A stretch of DNA of 64,000 bases, from assembly GCA_029931535.1 (NCBI GenBank), contig JAQPZY010001581.1, forward strand, positions 248,001-312,000, written 5' to 3'. Made by a program: the position numbers and the translations under genes. This DNA comes from Margaritifera margaritifera. Lineage: Eukaryota > Mollusca > Bivalvia > Unionida > Margaritiferidae. Within the stretch, counting starts at the first letter, position 1; each line of letters opens with the position of its first letter. Of the stretch, positions 1-64,000 are shown piece after piece. The notes under the pieces were generated by a model, which saw nothing but the letters and a program-made list of their open reading frames with translations, was not told the DNA's origin and did not search any database.

Positions 1-1559
1 TTATAATCAAACATACTACTCCCTGTTTTTGCTCTGCAGTAGTGCAAAGTCATAATTATCAACATAAATTTCAATGAATATAGGGCTTATTTTATTTATT
101 TTTTCCTCTTTTTTTCTGGGACAGATTAAACTGTTTTTTTTTTGAAAGATCACTCTTTACCCATGAAACTGAAAGGTTTACTCCCAAACTTGGTTGAGGC
201 AGTTTTACACTTGTTGAATTGATCATCTCAAATACACTACGAGATCAATACCCTTGACCTCATGTACAAATTTCAGTTAAAGTATTTTTCAAGCCTAAAT
301 ACAAAGTTTCTTTTTAGAAACTCCCAATGTCTGATTTATGCATTTTATTGTTGGTCATAGAACAGTCCCTATGGACATGTCCAGCATATATAAATATTTA
401 AAAAAATACAGTGTTTTATAAGTATAAGTGAGTGTTAGTGTATTAGCAAGAAATTAAGTATTTCGATTCAAATGGAATCTAGCAGAGGAATTCTTTAAAT
501 TATGCTTCTTTTCAATGGATATAACAACATTGGTTGGTGAGTACACATACTACAACTATTTACACTATTCAGTTGCCAATTTTCTTATATATGTATATGT
601 ATGTACCAATGCATGGCTCTCTGCCACAAAATTAAATATCAAATATGTAACAGCTAATTTAAGTATGTCTCATTTAATATGCATCAATTTAAGTTGGTAA
701 CTGCGTCAATCAAGTCTGTAGTTTTGCACCATCCCCTTCTATACATACACAATATTTCTTCAGTGAAATGACTTGTTTGGATATTGCATGATATGTTACA
801 TAGCACAATGGCACTTTGTGGACCCTGACCATCGTGTTATAGCAGGGTTTCACTGTACCAGCCCATGTTCAATGGTTTCAATATGATGTTATCAAACTGG
901 TTGCAACTGAAGCCACACCATTGCTAGTGGAACCACCCCTGACAACATTTTCAGCATGACCTAACAAATATTCCTGCCAAGTTTATTTATATTTGCTTAG
1001 CTATTCTAGAAAAGAAATAAAATATAGGTTTTTATATGGTTGATAAGGAAGTCACATTGTTGCTAAGGGAGGCACTCTGAACACAATTTTAGTACATTAT
1101 GTTCTGGGAACATTTCTACCAAGTTTGACTAAAACTGGCCCAGCAGTTTTTAAGAAGCTGAAAGTAGCAATGTAGATGAAAGACACATGACAGGTGAAAA
1201 ATGATGAACACCGGACACAGGGCCAAACAATACTCTTATGGCAAGTGAGCTAATGATCCAAAAAGGCATAATTTTGGAAAAATGCATCAAAGGGTAATGA
1301 CACAACAGTCTGTGCATGTTGGTCACATGTCTATAATCAATAATGTTTGCCAAGTTTTAGGGCAATTCATTAAAAGCTGTGGAATTAGTTGCACATACAA
1401 GAGTTATATAATATATACATTTAAAACCAAAATTGGGCAAAAGTCTAAAAAAAAATGCATCAGGGGTAGACAGAACAACATCTGTTGTCCAATTTGGTTA
1501 AATTCTTTTGAGCAGTTTTAGAGAAGTCATTTAATTTGTTTCTCTGTTTCTAACAATGA
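1..1559. other. Intronic or flanking AT-rich DNA, mostly featureless
   Basis: I see no exon. Positions 1160-1258 resemble the 3' module of the tandem-core elements described at 1560-2372 (short GATG/GACA stretch, then CTTATGGCAAGTGAGCTAA). The rest shows nothing I can classify. Confidence 0.4.
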
Positions 1560-2372
1560 TGGACATACATGTATTTGATAGTGGACTGGCATCATTTGCA
1601 CAAATTTTACAGCCCTGCAAGCCTGGATCATTTAGTAAAATTTGGTTCAATTTTGTTGAGTTGTTTTTGAGAAGAAATCATTGAAAGGTTTTTAATTTTT
1701 AGCAATGGTGGTCATATTGAAAGGTGGATCAGCATGATTTGTAAAATTCTGAAAGCACTTTATTCCAGGATACTTTCTGTCAAACTTGGTCAAATTCTGT
1801 AAAACAGTTTTTGAAAGATCATTTTTAAGTTTATTCTAATTTTAGTAATCACAGCCATATTTGATGGTGGATTGGCAGCATTTATAAAATCTGAAAGGCC
1901 TTCATATCAGGATGCTCTCTGTCAAATTTGATCAAATTCTGTTTAGCAGTTATTGAGAAGAAGTTGTTTAAAACTTTGTCAGTTTTTCAGTAATAATAGC
2001 AATATTCGATGGTAGATTGGCATCATTTGTATAAATCAGACAGCCCTTCATGTGATTTATATAATCTGAAAGTCCTTCAAGCCAGGATGCCTTCTGTAAA
2101 ATTTGGTCAAATTCTATTGAGCAGTTTTCAAGAAGTTGTTTAAAGTTACTTCTATTTGTATTAATGGCAGCCATATCTGATGGAGGATCTGCATCATTTG
2201 TATAAATGTGAAAGAGATTCACACCAGGATGCCAACTGTGAAATTCAGTTTAATTCTGTTTAGTAATTTAGTAGTTTTGGAGAAGAAGATGAAAGTGTTG
2301 ACAGATAATGCATGATGAATGAAGGACCATACCAAAAACTCACTTGATCTTATGTCCAGGTGAGCTAAAATC
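1560..2372 (+). repeat. Tandem-core repeat element, about 144-bp units, with hairpin 3' module
   Basis: About five diverged units each contain GGTGGATTGGCATCATTTGT-like sequence, an 'AGCCAGGATGC' block, a 'TTTGGTCAAATTCTG' block and GAGAAGAAGTTGTTTAAA. Starts lie near 1576, 1718, 1862, 2009 and 2178. It ends in a GATG-rich stretch and an imperfect stem (CTCACTT... AGGTGAGCTAAAA) at 2328-2372. The same family recurs at 29799-30705. Confidence 0.65.
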
Positions 2373-2583
2373 TACAAGGTGAGGGATATGAGGGATACTC
2401 AATATTATCTACCAGGCAAATAAATATTTGATCCATGTTTCTTTCCCTGTTATCATGGTGAATTTGTATTCCTCTTTCAAAAGTGACTGTTTTCTATACA
2501 AATATGAAAATAACAATATTTACAATTCTGTTATATGTATTACAGTCTATAATCAAAAAATAAGCTGCCATGGCCCAACATAC

Positions 2584-60632
<58,049 letters not shown>

Positions 60633-60999
60633 CTGCAATATCATAATCCATTATGATTAGAAATCAACCCTAATAATACCGAGTCATGACCCAAAACAAA
60701 AGAAATTTTTAAAAATCTGCTAATTATCACACTCATCAAAGAACTTGAATGGAAAAACTTGAAAGCCAAATTTGGCTCAAATAAGAAAAAGTTGATGCTA
60801 GAGTATCCAAAAGCCCACAGGATGCATATTATGAAAGGATCAATGGTCATGACTTTCAAGACATGCATGACTGTGTAAGGCTGAACTGGAAAACACTCTG
60901 GCCACAATGAAGCAAACTGAGACTACTAATAACAGTACACAATACAAACAATGCCCATCTTATTTTCTTTCTGTTTTTTTTTTTTCTTTTTAAGGTCAT

Positions 61000-61670
61000 A
61001 GTGACCGTGATCTTGATCCTAAAAATTATAAAATTTCTTTGTATCATTAAGGGCAGCCAACATGTGAAGTTTTTTGAAAGTTATGCACAGTATAACTTGT
61101 CCAGAAGAAATGTTTCATTGGTTCACAGGGATTTTAACCTCTAAACAACAGATCCATATAACGAGAGGTTTTTTTATCCCTCAAGGGCAACATATCCAGG
61201 AAGTTGTTGGAGTTATATTTAGCAGAACTAAAGTTGCAAGGAGTAATTTTCTTTTTAACTTTAGATGCCAAAACCAATATCATGTTTATTTATGTTGGTT
61301 GTCAATGGCATCATATCTCTATGGTTTAATGAAGGTCACAGCGACAGTCACCTTTGACTGTTACAACTCAAATTAACTGGTTTCTTTGCATCATATATGG
61401 CAACCCAACTGCAAAGATTGCTGAAAATAGGTCAAACAGAATCCAAGGTTACCGCATGGAAAACATTTGCTTTAACAGGTCACCTTAACCGTAACTTATT
61501 AATACTAGACTCCCAGATCAAAAGACGATGTTGTTTCCTATTGGGCAACCCACCTGCAAAGGTTTTGTTTGCAGGTATGTTACACTAATCTCCAGAAAAC
61601 AATTAGATAGATGGATGAACAGTCAGACAGACATAACATAATACACTATGCCAATTATGACAGGATTATT
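61000..61670 (+). repeat. Tandem-core-like repeat, diverged
   Basis: AAGGGCAGCCAACATGTGAAG, AAGGGCAACATATCCAGGAAG, ATGGCAACCCAACTGCAAAG and GGGCAACCCACCTGCAAAGG recur near 61050, 61183, 61397 and 61542 with TTTCTTTGCATC blocks. It ends in AGATAGATGGATGAACAGTC. Unit length is irregular. Confidence 0.5.
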
Positions 61671-61818
61671 AAAGGGGTGTTGTTCACAAGCCATTATGAT
61701 TTATATTTTGAATGGATAGACTGTCACAACTTTGATGAATGGGGGAAAAAATGTACTCATCATCAAACTCATCTTTGTTAAGATGAGGCTTTAAAGCAAA
61801 TATAGTTGAAATCAAAGA

Positions 61819-63640
61819 CAAGAAGCCCAAGTGGGCCCAATACACTCACCTGACTTACATATACAGTTGACCATATCCAAAAAAGCTTATGTTGTACTGT
61901 AAGAATACAACCTCATGTAAACTCTCTCCCAAACTTTGTGTCATGTCGATTTTACCTAAATTACTATAGTCTGATAAAAATTATTTCCAAATTAATATGC
62001 AAAGTCTCATGCTCTTAACTGAATCAATCCAGGATATTATATACACTATTTACCATGTTTATTGATATAACCTATTTACAAGTTTTTTCAAAATTAGATG
62101 AGAAATATAGTCTCTAGATCTAGAGAGGTAACAAGCTCAGCGAAACAGATGCAAGATCATCTCATTAATATGTGCAGATTTCACTTATTATAGACCTGGT
62201 CTAAGACAAAATGGAGCGAAATTGGTTCAGAATTTGACTGCAAGAGTGGTAACAAGCTCAGTCAATCAGATACAAGATTACATGATCAATATGGATACAT
62301 CTGGCTCATAATAAAAAGCTCACAATAAAATTCATCCAACTCAGTCAATCAGATACAAGACTATTTAACAAGCTCAGTCAATCAGATACAAGATCATGTC
62401 ATTAATATGCATGGATCTCACTCATATGTAATAATACTCAAACAAGATCTTGATGCTATGTCAGACTATTTATCAAGTCTGATCAAAATCCTATCAAAAA
62501 TACAGTGTCTAGAGTGAAAACAAGCTCAACCAATCAGATACAAGATCACCTCATAAATATGCATAGGTCTTGCTCATAATAAAACTCATCTAACATTTTT
62601 ATGGTATTAACCTGTTTACCAAGTTTTATTAAAATTGGGTCAGAAATAACATCTCTTTAGTGGAAAGAAGCTCAGCCAAACAGATGCAGATCACTTCATT
62701 AATATGTGTCAATATGACTCTTACTAAACCTTATTTGATATCTAGACCATACAAGCCAAGTTACCAAGTTTGATAAAAATCTGATAGGAAATAGAGCTGC
62801 AACAATATTGACAAATTCAGGCAATCAGATGCAAGATCACCTCATTAATAAGAGTGGATTTTACTCATAATTACACTCATGTGAGATTTTGATAATTTAA
62901 GTCTATTTACAAGTTTAATCACAATCAATCAGAAATAGTCTCTAGATTGGTAAGAAGCTCAACCAGTCAGATACAAGATAAACTCATTAATATATGTGGC
63001 TCTCGCTCATTAAAAATCTCATGCAAGATCTTGATCATACAAGTCTCTATTCCAAGTTTGATCAAAATCAAATCAGAAATAGGCTTTCTGAGTGGTAACA
63101 AATTCAGTGAATCATATGTAAGGTCACATCATTAATATGCATAAATCTCTCTCATTATAAATCTCATGCAAGATCATGATCACATTAGATTATATTCCAA
63201 GACTGATCAAAATCAAATCAGAAATATGGCTTGTAGGTGGTAACAAGCTCAGCCAACCAGATGCAAGGTTAAGTCACCAATATGCATAATCTCACACATT
63301 ATCAAACTCATCTGAGATCTTGATGATATAAGCCCATATTCCAAGCGTGTTCAAAATTGGATCAGAAATATGGCTTCAAAAGTGGCAACAAGCTCAGCCG
63401 ATCAGATGCAAGATCACCTCACTAATATGCATGAATCTAATTCATTATCAAACTCATCTGAGATCTTGATGATACAAGCCCATATCCCAAGTGTTATCAA
63501 AATTAGATCAGAAATATGGCCTCCACTGTGGTAAAAAGCATTTGTTGATGGATGTATGATGCATGATGTACAACATATGATGGACACAGAACCATACCAT
63601 AAACTCACTTGGCCTTACATCCAAGTAAACTAAAAAATAT
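61819..63640 (+). repeat. 144-bp tandem array with GC-stem start and hairpin end
   Basis: It starts ACAAGAAGCCCAAGTGGGCC. About ten diverged units share AACAAGCTCAGCCAATCAGA, CAAGATCACCTCATTAATA and TGATCAAAATC; starts near 62513, 62660, 62808, 62950, 63094, 63237 and 63383 give spacings of 142-148 bp. It ends with a GATG-rich stretch and CTCACTTGGCCTTACATCC, AAGTAAACTAAAAA. No exon. Confidence 0.75.
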
Positions 63641-63854
63641 GTAGCTGTTAAGGCATTCATAAGCTCAGATTGATGGATTATTTTTATAGACTAAGTCGCT
63701 CACCTAGGCTGCTTGAGATAATTACACAGTATAATCCTGATAAAAAAATGTACACCCCAAAAAATTACAAGATAAGTACAGCTATTATAAACAAACAATA
63801 TATTTTAATCAGCTACATTTTCTGGATTCTCTTGATTCACAATCATATCCAAAA

Positions 63855-63985
63855 TATACTCTATCAAACACTATCTTGATTAGACCACATCTGGCATATA
63901 CTCTGTCAACACTATCCTGATGAGACCACATCTGGCATATACTCTGTCAACACTATCCTGATGAAACCACATCTGGCAGATAAAA
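63855..63985 (+). repeat. 41-bp tandem repeat, about 3 units
   Basis: CTATCCTGATGAGACCACAT recurs at 63871, 63912 and 63953, exactly 41 bp apart, with ATACTCTGTCAACA between. The last unit reaches ATCTGGCAGA and then diverges, 15-20 bp before the window end. Confidence 0.8.
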
Positions 63986-64000
63986 AAATTTCTAGGTTGA

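Noticed and set aside
63912..63935. CTGATGAG as a possible hammerhead ribozyme core
   Set aside because: No pairing stem II and no GAAAC partner at the needed distance; it is part of the 41-bp tandem repeat.

Overview
The window looks like animal nuclear DNA, most likely from a mollusc and probably a bivalve. It is AT-rich. Genes are sparse, with short exons and GT-AG introns of up to about 9 kb packed with transposable elements. The tandem-core repeats, LINE/SINE mix and TTAA and pogo-type elements fit a bivalve-like genome. I cannot name the species.

One host gene accounts for every coding exon I can support. It runs on the minus strand from 60632 down to 2584 in 18 exons. Splice phases join exactly from exon to exon, giving about 1180 uninterrupted codons with no start and no stop, so the gene continues past both ends of what I can see. 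The protein looks like a large extracellular or membrane-anchored modular protein: Fn3-like repeats with DVTPP-type linkers, a cysteine-rich and threonine-rich middle part, two dibasic convertase-like sites (RKKR, RSKR), and the edge of a cadherin-like module at the last exon. I do not recognise the family.

The introns hold nested mobile DNA. Reading left to right: 1-16.8 kb has tandem-core repeats, a LINE 3' end split by a double-hairpin MITE, a tRNA-derived SINE with a perfect target duplication, and a 43-bp minisatellite. 17-24.5 kb has a G-rich tract, a 5'-truncated RTE-like LINE on the plus strand and an RNase H LINE remnant. 25-32 kb has further tandem-core elements, one split by a LINE, and a long (TA)n run. 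33-42 kb has a gutted Gypsy-type LTR element, two head-to-tail LINE fragments and more tandem cores. 43-50 kb has a pair of TTAA-flanked MITEs in opposite orientation, LINE ORF1 fragments and a second double-hairpin MITE. 50.7-58.7 kb is one intron with a pogo/Tigger-type deletion derivative and two LINE remnants. 61-64 kb is mostly a 144-bp tandem array with no exon seen.

No rRNA, no functional tRNA and no CRISPR array is visible. Element boundaries are approximate unless a target duplication is given. All coding calls come from reading frames, splice sites and motif recognition only.
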